DNA from: Acrocarpospora catenulata
Lineage (GTDB): Bacteria > Actinomycetota > Actinomycetes > Streptosporangiales > Streptosporangiaceae
Reading direction: 5' to 3'
DNA: 42,850 nucleotides
NCBI RefSeq assembly: GCF_018476525.1
Contig: NZ_JAHCST010000076.1
Location: forward strand, 1-42,850
The translations under genes were made by a program, and so were the position numbers. Positions 23,123-31,599 of the stretch are shown in pieces (within the stretch, counting starts at the first letter, position 1; each line of letters opens with the position of its first letter). Below the pieces are notes generated by a model. It searched no databases. It was given only the letters and a program-made list of their open reading frames with translations, and had not been told where the DNA came from.

Positions 23123-23336
23123 CGCATGCCTCCCAAAGCGCCTTCTTCAACTCCTTCGGCACCCGGAATGCTCGCTCGTGAGGTTCGATGTGACTCACTG
23201 ACTGAATCGCAGCGAGTACATCCGCGTCTTCCTCCGGGTAGCCAACGATCACGAGGCTGTCGTCGACGTCGTCCAGATGTACCGAGGGGCAACTATCCGT
23301 CTGGCTACCACCCTTGCCGTAGAACCGTAGCGTCAC
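23097..23336 (-). CDS. Small hypothetical protein of the DUF6879/XRE operon
   Basis: A 79-residue acidic protein (VTLRFYGKGGSQTDSCPSVH at the start; VDDSLVIVGYPEEDADVL in the middle). A small partner of this sort commonly precedes DUF6879-XRE pairs in actinomycetes; no function is known to me. The GTG at 23336 follows a perfect AGGAGG by 4 bases, which is why the upstream codons to 23363 are excluded. It overlaps the DUF6879 gene by 26 bases, implying coupled translation. Confidence 0.78.
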   Translation of the reverse strand: MTLRFYGKGGSQTDSCPSVHLDDVDDSLVIVGYPEEDADVLAAIQSVSHIEPHERAFRVPKELKKALWEACGGNDPHFD

Positions 23337-23456
23337 TTCGCCTCCTGAGCTGAGCGCATCCACTGATCTATGTCGCAGCCTGGAGGCGTGGCCAAGGGGT
23401 CGTCAAGACGATCAGTAGGAGCCCTATCCGAGAGCCTTTCGCATAATCACTAGTAG

Positions 23457-23478
23457 GCATTCGGATAGCATTCGGACC
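23457..23478. promoter_or_regulatory. Tandem 11-bp direct repeat upstream of the DUF6879 operon
   Basis: GCATTCGGATA (23457-23467) is followed at once by GCATTCGGACC (23468-23478): two copies one helical turn apart. It lies about 120 bases upstream of the operon start and could be a binding site for one of the local XRE regulators. Confidence 0.4.
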
Positions 23479-23481
23479 TGC

Positions 23482-23508
23482 CTGCTGGGAAGAGACCCTT
23501 CCCAGCAG
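23482..23508. terminator. Terminator hairpin after the DUF397 gene
   Basis: CTGCTGGGAAG (23482-23492) pairs perfectly with CTTCCCAGCAG (23498-23508), 5-base loop. It lies 17 bases beyond the stop of the minus-strand DUF397 gene at 23526. Confidence 0.72.
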
Positions 23509-23525
23509 TGAGGCCCTACGGCACT

Positions 23526-23753
23526 TCAGAAGTCGAACTCGCCGCCTTTTGCGCCGTCGATGAACGCGCGGAATACAGCGCCCCTGACCACATAGGGGGG
23601 CAGATCTGGCCGCTCCGTGTCTCGCATGGCCACAAGGTCGTTGGCCAGCGGTGCGACCTCAATGCAGTTGCCTTGGTTTGCTCCACTCGCGGTCGCCTTG
23701 CGCCAGTCCGCTTCTCGAAGCAGCGAGTCGAGATTGAGCGCACTTAGGTCCAT
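23526..23753 (-). CDS. DUF397-domain protein paired with XRE regulator
   Basis: A 75-residue protein with the complete DUF397 pattern: WRKATASGANQGNCIEVAPL, a VAMRDTERPD strand, and FRAFIDGAKGGEFDF at the C-terminus. Its start overlaps the stop of the upstream XRE gene by 10 bases, so the two are translated together. This is the canonical XRE-DUF397 pairing; with the divergent RsbW-like ATPase it completes the three-part set known from the AbaA/WhiJ loci of Streptomyces. Confidence 0.9.
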   Translation of the reverse strand: MDLSALNLDSLLREADWRKATASGANQGNCIEVAPLANDLVAMRDTERPDLPPYVVRGAVFRAFIDGAKGGEFDF

Positions 23754-24568
23754 TGCTCCAACTTCTCTCTCAATAGTGCGAGGGACACGTGCTGAGGATG
23801 TGCTTCAGATCGGATCGCCTCGTACTGCGTTCGGAGGGCAGTCACGCCTTCGTCGGGCCAGTTCAAGACCTGACCCTTCGAAGCCGACTCAAGGTACACG
23901 GTATCCGGATGACCGTCGGTCTGTGCAAATGCAAAACCGCCTAAGAGCCCCGTGGTCGACTCGGCAGTGTATGGGACGATCTGGATCGAGATAGTCGAGC
24001 GGGAGGCCAGTCCGATCAGGTGTTCAACCTGCCTCCGCATCGTCTCCGCCCCACCAAGCGGGCGGTTCAGGACGCCCTCGTCCAGCAGTGCCCAAACCAT
24101 CGGTGGATGGCTACGCTCCAGCACCTCCTGGCGCACCATGCGCTCGGCTATGGCTCCCTCGATCTCTGCCTCCGACAGGCCCGGCTCACCTCTGATGATG
24201 ACCCTCGCATACTGCTCGATCTGGAAGAGGCCGGGAACGATAAGCGGTTCCCACAGCCATAACCGGGCCGCCTCTTGCTCGGCTTGTAGCCAGGGCCTGA
24301 ACCAGCGCGGCGCGCCCTCACGGGTGATCTTCGGCCAGAGGCGGGCCAGTTCGCCCGACAGTCCAAGTGCTTCCTCGCATCGATCCAGGAAGTCGCGGCT
24401 GGGGCGCTGCCTTCCCGTCTCTATCAGCCCTACCATGCTCGGGCTGTAGGAGATCCGGGAGGCAAGCTCGGCTTGCGTGATACGGGCGAGGTTCCGGTAT
24501 TTCCTCAGCTCAGCGCCGAATTCGGCAAGGGGACCGCTCGTAGGATCAAGCTCCTTTGGGCCAGGCAT
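23744..24568 (-). CDS. XRE-family regulator with DUF5753 domain (WhiJ-like)
   Basis: A 274-residue regulator. The helix-turn-helix lies at about 17-60 (ELRKYRNLARITQAELASRI, then SPSMVGLIETGRQRPSRDF), followed by the DUF5753 domain with its typical WLQAEQEAARLWLWEPLIVP and PGLFQIEQYARVI blocks. The ATG at 24568 has a GGAG site; upstream in-frame codons to 24727 lack similarity to the family and are left out. Its partner DUF397 gene overlaps its 3' end. The 228-base gap to the divergent ATPase gene must carry both promoters; no clear operator was found in it. Confidence 0.9.
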   Translation of the reverse strand: MPGPKELDPTSGPLAEFGAELRKYRNLARITQAELASRISYSPSMVGLIETGRQRPSRDFLDRCEEALGLSGELARLWPKITREGAPRWFRPWLQAEQEAARLWLWEPLIVPGLFQIEQYARVIIRGEPGLSEAEIEGAIAERMVRQEVLERSHPPMVWALLDEGVLNRPLGGAETMRRQVEHLIGLASRSTISIQIVPYTAESTTGLLGGFAFAQTDGHPDTVYLESASKGQVLNWPDEGVTALRTQYEAIRSEAHPQHVSLALLREKLEQWT

Positions 24569-24796
24569 CTCCGCTCCATCGACGTCGCTGTAGGTCCCAG
24601 GAACCAAGAATGCCTCTTCAATGAAAGCTTCGGAAGTCTCTGGAGTAATTCGTATCGTGTGACGCCAAGCGGACAGGCAGTCTGTGAGCTGACCGAAGAC
24701 CAGCATCCTTCTCCCGTTGGCTATCACAACACGAAGGACGGTGATGGTTGGAGTAGAGGTCCTCTATCTCGGTAGGCAGATGGGTTGGGGCGTGCA

Positions 24797-25246
24797 GTGA
24801 ATGACCGTAATGAACTGGGCTCAGTCGTACTTCCGGGAACGCGCAGGGCACCCGCACAGGCGCGGGAACACCTGGCCAAGTGGCTATCGGGACTTCCTGC
24901 GTGCGACGCTGACACCAGAGACACCGTCGTGCTTCTGCTGTCCGAGATCGTCACTAACGCGGTGGTGCACTCGGAGTCCGGCTGTGAGGGCGGGAAGGTG
25001 GCGGTCCGGGCCGAGACCGTTCAGGGCAGCATTCGGGTCGAGGTCACCGATGAGGGGTCGGCCACCAATGCCCCCCACCTGGCACCTATCCACTGTGATG
25101 TTGAGGGTGGGCGAGGGCTTCATCTGGTTGCGGCCATGGCCGAGGACTGGGGGGCTCGAAGTGGGATTCGCGGGCAGACGACGACCTGGTTCAGCGTTCT
25201 GCTCGCTGGTGCGGCCGAGGAGTCTCGTCCTGCTGTCCTCGCGTGA
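24797..25246 (+). CDS. RsbW/SpoIIAB-like ATP-binding (anti-sigma-type) protein
   Basis: A 149-residue GHKL-fold ATPase. The N-box is LLSEIVTNAVVHSES (about 48-62) and the G-boxes are VTDEGS and GGRGLHLVAAMAEDWG. It has no histidine-kinase dimerisation part. Relatives act as anti-sigma factors or serine kinases, and many accompany XRE-DUF397 pairs in actinomycetes with unproven roles. The GTG at 24797 is preferred to the TTG at 24785. Divergent from the XRE gene and convergent with the secreted nuclease. Confidence 0.87.
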   Translation: MNDRNELGSVVLPGTRRAPAQAREHLAKWLSGLPACDADTRDTVVLLLSEIVTNAVVHSESGCEGGKVAVRAETVQGSIRVEVTDEGSATNAPHLAPIHCDVEGGRGLHLVAAMAEDWGARSGIRGQTTTWFSVLLAGAAEESRPAVLA

Positions 25247-25253
25247 ACCAAGA

Positions 25254-25285
25254 ATGGGCGCCCCCGGAAGACCGGGGACGCCCAT
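25254..25285. terminator. Bidirectional hairpin
   Basis: ATGGGCG-c-CCCCG (25254-25266) pairs with CGGGG-a-CGCCCAT (25273-25285) around a 6-base loop, with one opposed mismatch. It lies between the convergent ATPase and nuclease genes. Confidence 0.75.
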
Positions 25286-25305
25286 CAGCTACGTGTGGTG
25301 TTCAG

Positions 25306-27723
25306 TTAGAGCTTCAGGCCGACCAGCAGCGGGTCGTGGTCGGAGGAGCGGTAGGCGTTCGGGGCGTAGAGGTACGGCGGGTTGAACTCGGTGTTGTAGT
25401 CCATGAACCGGCCCTCGTCGGCGTTGATGTGCCAGATGGTGGCGCCGGTCACCAGGCTCTTCGCCTGCTTGTCGGCCAGGACGTGGTCCAGTTCGCCGGA
25501 CAGGCTGTCGAAGACGTAGCTGTAGCGGTCCTCCTTCGAGACGTACTTCTTGCTCAGGCTGGTCAGCCCGGCGTTCTCGAAGGTGTGGATGGGGTCCTCC
25601 TCGCCGTAGGCGTTGATGTCGCCGACGACGAGGGCGTTGCGCAGGTTGAGGGTGTCGATCAGGCTGAGCAGCGCGTTCGCCTGCTTCACGCGCTTGGCGT
25701 TGTAGCAGCTCTGGCCGTCGCCCTGGTCGGCGTCGGGGCCGCTGGCGGTGCTGTCGCCGTCGGTGCAGCCCTTGGACTTGAAGTGGTTGACCAGGATCGT
25801 GAAGATCTCGCCCTTCTTGTCGGCCCGGCCGAAGGCCTGGACCAGCGGCGGCCGGTTGAAGATCGGGTCGGCCGAGGACTGCGCCCCGCCGATCGGGGTG
25901 ACCTTGGCGGGCTTGTAGATCAGCGCGGTCTGGATGAGGTCGGTGCCGGGGTTGGGGTGGGTGATCCCCCGGTAGGTGCCCGGACCCGCCTGCGCGTTCA
26001 GCGCGTCGACCAGGGTGTTGAGCGCCACGTTGTTGTTGCGCTCGACCTCCATCAGGCCGGCCACGTCAGGGTCGAGGGTGAGGATGTTGGCGACCAGCTT
26101 GGCGAGCTGGCGGTCCCGCTCGTTGGCGTTGTTCGCGCCCCGGGAGTTCAGCGTGGTGAACCAGTTCAGCGTGTTGAGGCTGGCCACGCGGACGTTGCCG
26201 CCGACCTTGTCCGGCGCGGCGGGGCGCGGGTTCTTCGCCTTGAACACGACCTGCTGGGTCGGCTGGATCCGGTAGAGGTTGAAGCTGTAGGTGAGCACAC
26301 CGGTCAGCTTCTTGACCTCGTCGCCGAGCCGGACGGTGTTCAGCCCCTCGGAGTGGTACGGCAGGACCGGCGGGTTCTGCACGTTGGAACCGTCGTCGAG
26401 CAGGATCCTGCGCCGGGCGTCCTTGGCGACGTCCACGCCGGGGCGGTCGGTCGGCTGCCAGAGCCGCTCGTTCGCGGCAAGGGTGATCTCGCCGAACCGG
26501 CCGAGGTTGTAGACCTCCGAGGCGACCATGTCGTCGGGGAGGGTGACGAGCATGCTCTCGTACCGCTCGAAGGTGACGCCCTCCTTGAGCGGCAGGCTCA
26601 CCTCAAGCGGCTTGATCGTGCCGGTGCCGCAGATGTTGACCGCGGTGGCGGGGGAGATCTCGGTGAGGCCGCTGAACTCGATCGCCTTGCCGGAGACGAG
26701 CACCCGGTCGCCGACGTTCACCGGCGAGTTGGAGAACACGAACAGACCCTCGGACGTGGCCGGGTCGTTGTCCGGCTTGGGGTCCTGGATGTAGAAGCCG
26801 TTGAACTGGCCGGTCCCCTGGAAGTTACCGGTGACGATGCCCTCGACCCGGACGTTCTGACCGGCGATCGGGCTGACGTCACCGTTGCCCTGCACCTGCG
26901 CGATCCGGTGGGTGATCGGGGTGTCGCAGGTCTCGTCGGAGGTCGGGCTGGGCGACGGCGACGGCGACGGGCTCGGGCTGGGGCTCGCGCTGGGGCTGGG
27001 CGACGGCGAGGCCGAGGGGGACGGCGAGGCCGACGGCGACGGCGACGGCTCGACGGCGCCGCAGGGGGCCGCGGTGGTCGCGCTGTTGCGCGGGGCGGGG
27101 ACGCCGGTCTCGAAGTCGGCGGCGTTGTCGTCGGTGTCGGCGCAGCCGGTGTTCTTGCGGATGGCGGCCGTGCCGTTGGTGAGGGTGGGGGCGGCTGCGG
27201 TGCCCTCGAAGTAGTTCGCGTTACCGAAGCCGACCAGGTCGGCGATGAGCGCGAGCTGCTCCGGGGTGCAGACCACGGTGGAGCCGTTGCAGGCCAGGCC
27301 GTCGGCGGAGCGGACCAGCGCCACCTTGCCGGCGGTGCCACTCATGTTGGTGGTGCCGATGTCGTCAGGAGTGGGCAGCGAACCGCTGGGGGTGGTGCCC
27401 GCCGCCAGCTGGACCAGGTGGTACTGGCCAGGGGCGAGGGTGCCGGTGAGGTTGGTCTTGTTGGAGGCGAAGTTCCCGGTTCCGGTGGCGCTGGTGTACT
27501 GCACCGACCAGCCGTCCAGCGAGACGGTCGCGCCACTGCGGTTGAAGACTTCGACGAAGTCGTTGGTGAGGGGGGCGTTGAGGTTGCCGCCCCCTCCGTA
27601 GACCTGGCTGATGACAACAGTGCCCGGCTCGGCTGCGGCCGGGGCGATGGGAAGAGCGGCGATCGAACCGACGGTGACTCCGGCGGTAACAAAGATCGCG
27701 AGTGCCCTGGGCATGGGACGCAT
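25306..27723 (-). CDS. Secreted ExeM/NucH-family endonuclease with lamin-tail domain
   Basis: An 805-residue extracellular nuclease. A signal peptide (cleavage after IAPAAA, about 31) is followed by a lamin-tail domain (about 34-215: VVISQVYGGGG, NDFVEVFNRSG, SLDGWSVQY), a Ser-Pro linker of about 40 residues (PSPSPSASPSPSA), an OB-fold-like domain (about 270-385) and an endonuclease/exonuclease/phosphatase domain from about 495 (VRVASLNTLNWF, LMEVERNN, VNHFKSKGCTDGD, VVGDINAYGEEDPI, and SSDHDPLLVGL at the end), with the catalytic Asn, Glu, Asp and His in place. It would degrade environmental DNA; the PHO-box match upstream suggests phosphate scavenging. The long plus-strand frame opposite is a shadow. 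Confidence 0.93.
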   Translation of the reverse strand: MRPMPRALAIFVTAGVTVGSIAALPIAPAAAEPGTVVISQVYGGGGNLNAPLTNDFVEVFNRSGATVSLDGWSVQYTSATGTGNFASNKTNLTGTLAPGQYHLVQLAAGTTPSGSLPTPDDIGTTNMSGTAGKVALVRSADGLACNGSTVVCTPEQLALIADLVGFGNANYFEGTAAAPTLTNGTAAIRKNTGCADTDDNAADFETGVPAPRNSATTAAPCGAVEPSPSPSASPSPSASPSPSPSASPSPSPSPSPSPSPTSDETCDTPITHRIAQVQGNGDVSPIAGQNVRVEGIVTGNFQGTGQFNGFYIQDPKPDNDPATSEGLFVFSNSPVNVGDRVLVSGKAIEFSGLTEISPATAVNICGTGTIKPLEVSLPLKEGVTFERYESMLVTLPDDMVASEVYNLGRFGEITLAANERLWQPTDRPGVDVAKDARRRILLDDGSNVQNPPVLPYHSEGLNTVRLGDEVKKLTGVLTYSFNLYRIQPTQQVVFKAKNPRPAAPDKVGGNVRVASLNTLNWFTTLNSRGANNANERDRQLAKLVANILTLDPDVAGLMEVERNNNVALNTLVDALNAQAGPGTYRGITHPNPGTDLIQTALIYKPAKVTPIGGAQSSADPIFNRPPLVQAFGRADKKGEIFTILVNHFKSKGCTDGDSTASGPDADQGDGQSCYNAKRVKQANALLSLIDTLNLRNALVVGDINAYGEEDPIHTFENAGLTSLSKKYVSKEDRYSYVFDSLSGELDHVLADKQAKSLVTGATIWHINADEGRFMDYNTEFNPPYLYAPNAYRSSDHDPLLVGLKL

Positions 27724-27762
27724 GGCTGGAAGGTAAAGCCACTATTGCTAGATATTCCATCC

Positions 27763-27784
27763 ATTTGGTGGACTAACGGTGAAC
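27763..27784 (-). promoter_or_regulatory. PHO-box-like direct repeat upstream of the secreted nuclease
   Basis: On the minus strand GTTCACCGTTA (27784-27774) is followed by GTCCACCAAAT (27773-27763): two 11-base units, the first with a full GTTCACC core and the second with one mismatch. This is the architecture of the actinomycete PhoP-binding PHO box. It ends about 40 bases before the nuclease ATG at 27723, a position suited to activation under phosphate starvation. Confidence 0.6.
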
Positions 27785-27967
27785 TGGGGATATATCGGCA
27801 TGTGGTGCCGATCGGGGTGCCGCTTATCTGGGGAAATGTGACGTTGTCGGTTGGCTGGACTCAGCCCCGGAGAGCGGGAAACCGAACGAGATTCGACCCA
27901 TGAAGTCGATCATGTGTTCGGGCTTTCGTATGCTCGCAGAAAGGGCGTACGCGGCAAGGAGCGAGAC

Positions 27968-28984
27968 ATGTCCGACCAGCATGGTCATGGGCACGGATCA
28001 CGGACGGCGCGCAGGTGGCGGCAGCTCAGGCACCTGGTCACGCCGCACAGTCACGACAGCGTGGGCAGGACCGACGCGGCGCTGGAGACCGGGAACCGCG
28101 GTCTGCGCGTGCTCGGCGTCTCCTTCGGCCTGCTCATGGTCACCGCGATCGCGCAGGCCGTCGTCGTCGCCTACTCCGGTTCGGTGGCCCTGCTCGGCGA
28201 CACCCTGCACAACTTCGCCGACGCGCTGACCGCCGTCCCGCTCGCCATCGCCTTCTCCCTCGGCAGGCGCGCGGCCACCCGCCGCTTCACCTACGGGTAC
28301 GGCCGGGCCGAGGACCTGGCGGGAATCGTCATCGTGCTGCTGATCGCCGCCTCGGCCGGGCTGGCGGGCTACGAGGCCGTCCGTCGCCTGCTCCAGCCCC
28401 AGGACGTGCACGCGCTGGGCTGGGTCGCGGCGGCGGGGCTGATCGGCTTCGCCGGCAACGAGCTGGTCGCCCGGTACCGGATCAGGGTCGGCCGGGAGAT
28501 CGGCTCGGCCGCGCTGGTCGCCGACGGCCTGCACGCCCGTACGGACGGCTTCACCTCGCTGGCCGTGCTTGTCGGCGCGGGCGGAGCCGCGCTCGGCTTC
28601 CCGCTCGCCGACCCGATCGTGGGCCTGCTGATCACGCTGGCCATCTGCTTCGTGCTGCGGGACGCCGCCAGGGAGATCTACCACCGCCTGATGGACGCCG
28701 TGGACCCCGCCCTCCTGGAACAGGCCGAGCAGACCCTGCGCGAGGTGCCGGGCGTGCTGCGCGTCGGTTCGGTACGGCTGCGCTGGATCGGCCACACCCT
28801 CCGCGCGGAGGTGGAGATCCTGGTCGGCCACCGGCTCTCGCTCATCGACGCGCACGCCGTCGCCGTGGAGGCCGAACACCGGCTCATCCACCGCCTGCCC
28901 CGGCTGCGGGCCGCCACCGTACACGCCGACCCCGACGGCCCCGTGGGCGCCGACCACCACGCCGCGCTGCTCTCACACCGCTGA
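27968..28984 (+). CDS. Cation diffusion facilitator (CDF) metal exporter
   Basis: A 338-residue membrane protein with a His-rich N-terminus (DQHGHGHG) and six membrane helices. The metal-site residues are in GDTLHNFADAL (HxxxD, helix 2) and ADGLHARTDGF (HxxxD, helix 5), the pattern of zinc/cobalt/cadmium exporters. The C-terminal ferredoxin-like domain (VPGVLRVGSVRLRWIGHTLR) is complete. The ATG at 27968 follows AAGGAG; the longer frame upstream is rejected. The last 12 bases overlap the end of the convergent P-type ATPase gene. Confidence 0.92.
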   Translation: MSDQHGHGHGSRTARRWRQLRHLVTPHSHDSVGRTDAALETGNRGLRVLGVSFGLLMVTAIAQAVVVAYSGSVALLGDTLHNFADALTAVPLAIAFSLGRRAATRRFTYGYGRAEDLAGIVIVLLIAASAGLAGYEAVRRLLQPQDVHALGWVAAAGLIGFAGNELVARYRIRVGREIGSAALVADGLHARTDGFTSLAVLVGAGGAALGFPLADPIVGLLITLAICFVLRDAAREIYHRLMDAVDPALLEQAEQTLREVPGVLRVGSVRLRWIGHTLRAEVEILVGHRLSLIDAHAVAVEAEHRLIHRLPRLRAATVHADPDGPVGADHHAALLSHR

Positions 28985-31450
28985 CCGGACGAGACGGGGC
29001 ACGCTCAGCAGCAGGACGGTCAGTACGCTCACGCCCGCCGCCATGGCCCAGCCGGTCGCCGGGAGGGGGACGATGGCGAGGGGTTCGCCCAGGATGGGGA
29101 CGAGGGTGACCAGGGCCTGGAGTGTCGCGGTGGCCGTCACCGCCAGGAGGACGGCCCTGCCCCGCCACCAGCCCGACTCGAAGGCCCAAGAGGTGGCGCG
29201 GGAGACGTAGGCCAGTACGAGGCGGGCGAAGACCAGGGACAGCACGGCCTGGGTACGGACCTGGTCCTGGTCCCAGCCGAGGCGGCGGGCGACCTCGACG
29301 GAGGCGAACACCAGGACGGCGACGGCCAGGGAGCGCCACAGGACCCGCCGGAGCGTCGCGCCGCCCAGGAGCGCGTCCTGGCGCGGGGACCGGGCCAGCG
29401 GGTTTCCGGCGGGGCGGTCGACGCCCAGGGCGATGGCGGGGATGCCGTCCAGGACGAGGTTGATCCAGAGCAGTTGGACGGGCAGCAGCGGGACGATCAG
29501 GTCGGGCCAGAGGATCAGGCCGGCCAGCACGAGGAAGATCTCGGCGAGGTTGCCGGTGAGCAGGTAGGCGATCATCGAGGACACGTTGTGGCGCAGGCGG
29601 CGGCCCTCGCCCACGCCCGCGACGATGGTGCCGAGCTCGCCGTTGGTGACCACGACCGAGGCGGCCTCCCTGGCCACGTCGGTGCCCTCGTCGCCGGCCA
29701 TGGCCACCCCGACGTCGGCGTGGCGCAGGGCGGGGGCGTCGTTGACGCCGTCGCCGGTCATCGCCACCACCTCGCCGCCCTGGCGGAGCGCGCGGACCAG
29801 GTCGAGCTTGGTGGCGGGATCGACGCGGGCCACGACGGACGCGCAGCGCAGGCGGTCCGTTGTGACCCGCGGGTCCATGGGGGAATCGGCATGCAGGTCG
29901 GTTCCGGTGACCACCGGGTCCGGCGGGATGCCCACCTCGGCTGCGACGGCCTGGGCCGTGTCGGCGTGGTCTCCGGTGACCATGACGACGCGGATGCCGG
30001 CCTGGCGGCAGTCGGCGACGGCACTGCGGGCCGAGGACCTGATCTCGTCGGACAGCGCGATCAGCCCAAGCGGGCGGAGGCCGTCCATGCCGAGATCGGC
30101 GCCGTCGCCCTCGGCGAAGGCCAGGACGCGCAGGCCCCGTCTGGCGAGCTTGGTGACCTGTTCGGTCAGGGCGTCGGCGGTCGCGCCGGGGGCGCAGCGG
30201 ACGAGGACCACCTCCGGGGCGCCCTTCACGGTCACCAGCGGGTCGCCCCCGGGGCTGCGGGTGATGACGGTCATCGATCGGGTCTCGGCGTCGAAGGGGG
30301 AGATGGCGATGCGTTCCTCGCCGAGCGGTAGCCGTACCTGGTGGTCGGTGGCGGCCGAGAGGAGGGCGACGTCGACCGCGTCGCCCAGGCCGTCGCGCGC
30401 GTCGTTGCAGCGGATCGCGGCCAGCCACAGCGCGTCCTGGCCTGTTCCGTCGGCCGGCACGTGGTCGGCCACGGTCAGGCGGCCGGTGGTCAGGGTGCCG
30501 GTCTTGTCGGTGGCGATGACGGTGGTGGAGCCGAGCGCCTCGATCGCGGGCAGGCGGCGGACGATCACGCCCTGCCGGGCCATGCGCTGGGAGCTCAGCG
30601 CGAGGGCGGTGGTGACCGCCGCCGCCAGGCTCTCCGGCACGGCGGCGATGGCCAGGGCGACGCCGGCCAGGATGATGTCCAGCAGGGCCGTCTCACCGGC
30701 GGCCACCCGGGACAGCCCGATCAGCACCAGGATGCTTCCCGCCGCCACCGCCAGCAGCCCGATCCGGCGGGAGACCTGGCCGAGCTCGACCTCCAGGGGA
30801 CCGGCCGTCCGGCCGGTGAGCGCGGTGGCGATGCGGCCGATCTCGGTGCCGGCGCCGGTCCTGGTCACCACGGCGAGGCCGGTTCCGCCGACCACGAGGG
30901 TGCCGGAGAACAGTTCCCCGTCCCGGTCGCCGAGCGGGACGTGCGCCCCGGTCGCGCCGGCGGCGCGTTTCAGCGCCGAGTGGGACTCGCCGGTGAGCAT
31001 CGCCTCGTCGACCGCGAGCCCGTGCGCGTCGACGAGGGTGGCGTCGGCGGGGACCCTGTCCCCGGCGGCGACCTCCACCAGGTCGCCCCGCACCACCTCG
31101 GCGGCCGGGATGCGCTGGGTGCGTCCGTCCCGCCGCACCTTGGCCATGGGCGCGGTCAGCGAGGCCAGGGCGCGGATGGCCGTTTCGGCCCTGACCTCCT
31201 GGCTGACCCCGATCACCACGTTGACCACCAGGATCGCCACGATGGCCACACCTTCCGGCACCTCGCGCAGCACGACCAGGGTGACGAGCCCGGCCAGCAG
31301 CAGCAGGATCGAGAAGGGGTCGGCCAGCTGGCGGACCGCGCGGGCGGCCAGGCTGGGGGGCCGCGACCGGGGCAGCTCGTTGGGGCCCTGCTCGGCCAGC
31401 GCCCGCGCGGCCTCGGCGCTGGTGAGCTCGCGGTGCTCCGCCACCCGCAT
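28973..31450 (-). CDS. Cation-transporting P-type ATPase (P2A/CtpF-like)
   Basis: An 825-residue P-type ATPase with the full set of motifs: TGES (153-156), VPESL in helix M4 (271-275), the phosphorylation site DKTGT (D315), KGAPE, MVTGDHADTA and TGDGVNDAPAL. There are about ten membrane helices. It has no N-terminal heavy-metal domain and no CPx motif, so it is a P2-type (Ca/Mg/Na-like) pump. The DosR-regulated CtpF (Rv1997) of M. tuberculosis belongs to this group. The ATG at 31450 has GGGAGG 11 bases upstream; GTG codons at 31459 and 31513 are alternatives. Divergent from devR across a perfect DevR-type palindrome. Confidence 0.92.
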   Translation of the reverse strand: MRVAEHRELTSAEAARALAEQGPNELPRSRPPSLAARAVRQLADPFSILLLLAGLVTLVVLREVPEGVAIVAILVVNVVIGVSQEVRAETAIRALASLTAPMAKVRRDGRTQRIPAAEVVRGDLVEVAAGDRVPADATLVDAHGLAVDEAMLTGESHSALKRAAGATGAHVPLGDRDGELFSGTLVVGGTGLAVVTRTGAGTEIGRIATALTGRTAGPLEVELGQVSRRIGLLAVAAGSILVLIGLSRVAAGETALLDIILAGVALAIAAVPESLAAAVTTALALSSQRMARQGVIVRRLPAIEALGSTTVIATDKTGTLTTGRLTVADHVPADGTGQDALWLAAIRCNDARDGLGDAVDVALLSAATDHQVRLPLGEERIAISPFDAETRSMTVITRSPGGDPLVTVKGAPEVVLVRCAPGATADALTEQVTKLARRGLRVLAFAEGDGADLGMDGLRPLGLIALSDEIRSSARSAVADCRQAGIRVVMVTGDHADTAQAVAAEVGIPPDPVVTGTDLHADSPMDPRVTTDRLRCASVVARVDPATKLDLVRALRQGGEVVAMTGDGVNDAPALRHADVGVAMAGDEGTDVAREAASVVVTNGELGTIVAGVGEGRRLRHNVSSMIAYLLTGNLAEIFLVLAGLILWPDLIVPLLPVQLLWINLVLDGIPAIALGVDRPAGNPLARSPRQDALLGGATLRRVLWRSLAVAVLVFASVEVARRLGWDQDQVRTQAVLSLVFARLVLAYVSRATSWAFESGWWRGRAVLLAVTATATLQALVTLVPILGEPLAIVPLPATGWAMAAGVSVLTVLLLSVPRLVRSAV

Positions 31451-31548
31451 CGTGGTCACCGCCTCCCGGTACGGGCCGGCAGGCGGAACCGGCCGGCGCT
31501 TCGAACTACCCACACTGGGATCGTCGCGGCCGGGCGGAAACGCCGATA

Positions 31549-31562
31549 GGGACCAAGGTCCC
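31549..31562. promoter_or_regulatory. DevR/DosR-type box between P-type ATPase and devR
   Basis: GGGACC-AA-GGTCCC, a palindrome matching the half-sites of the mycobacterial DosR box (GGGACTTNNGNCCC type). It lies in the divergent promoter region, 38 bases before the devR ATG and about 100 before the ATPase start. Confidence 0.75.
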
Positions 31563-31599
31563 TTCCCGAATAGGCCGATAGATGCCTACATTTCAGGGC

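Noticed and set aside
26940-27060. Short regular repeats that might suggest a CRISPR-like or minisatellite array.
   Set aside because: They encode the Ser-Pro linker of the nuclease in frame; there are no unique spacers of constant length.
25243-27903. An 886-codon open frame on the plus strand opposite the secreted nuclease.
   Set aside because: High-GC shadow of the nuclease gene: it is Val/Gly/Asp-rich without domains, while the minus-strand frame has a signal peptide and a complete nuclease fold.
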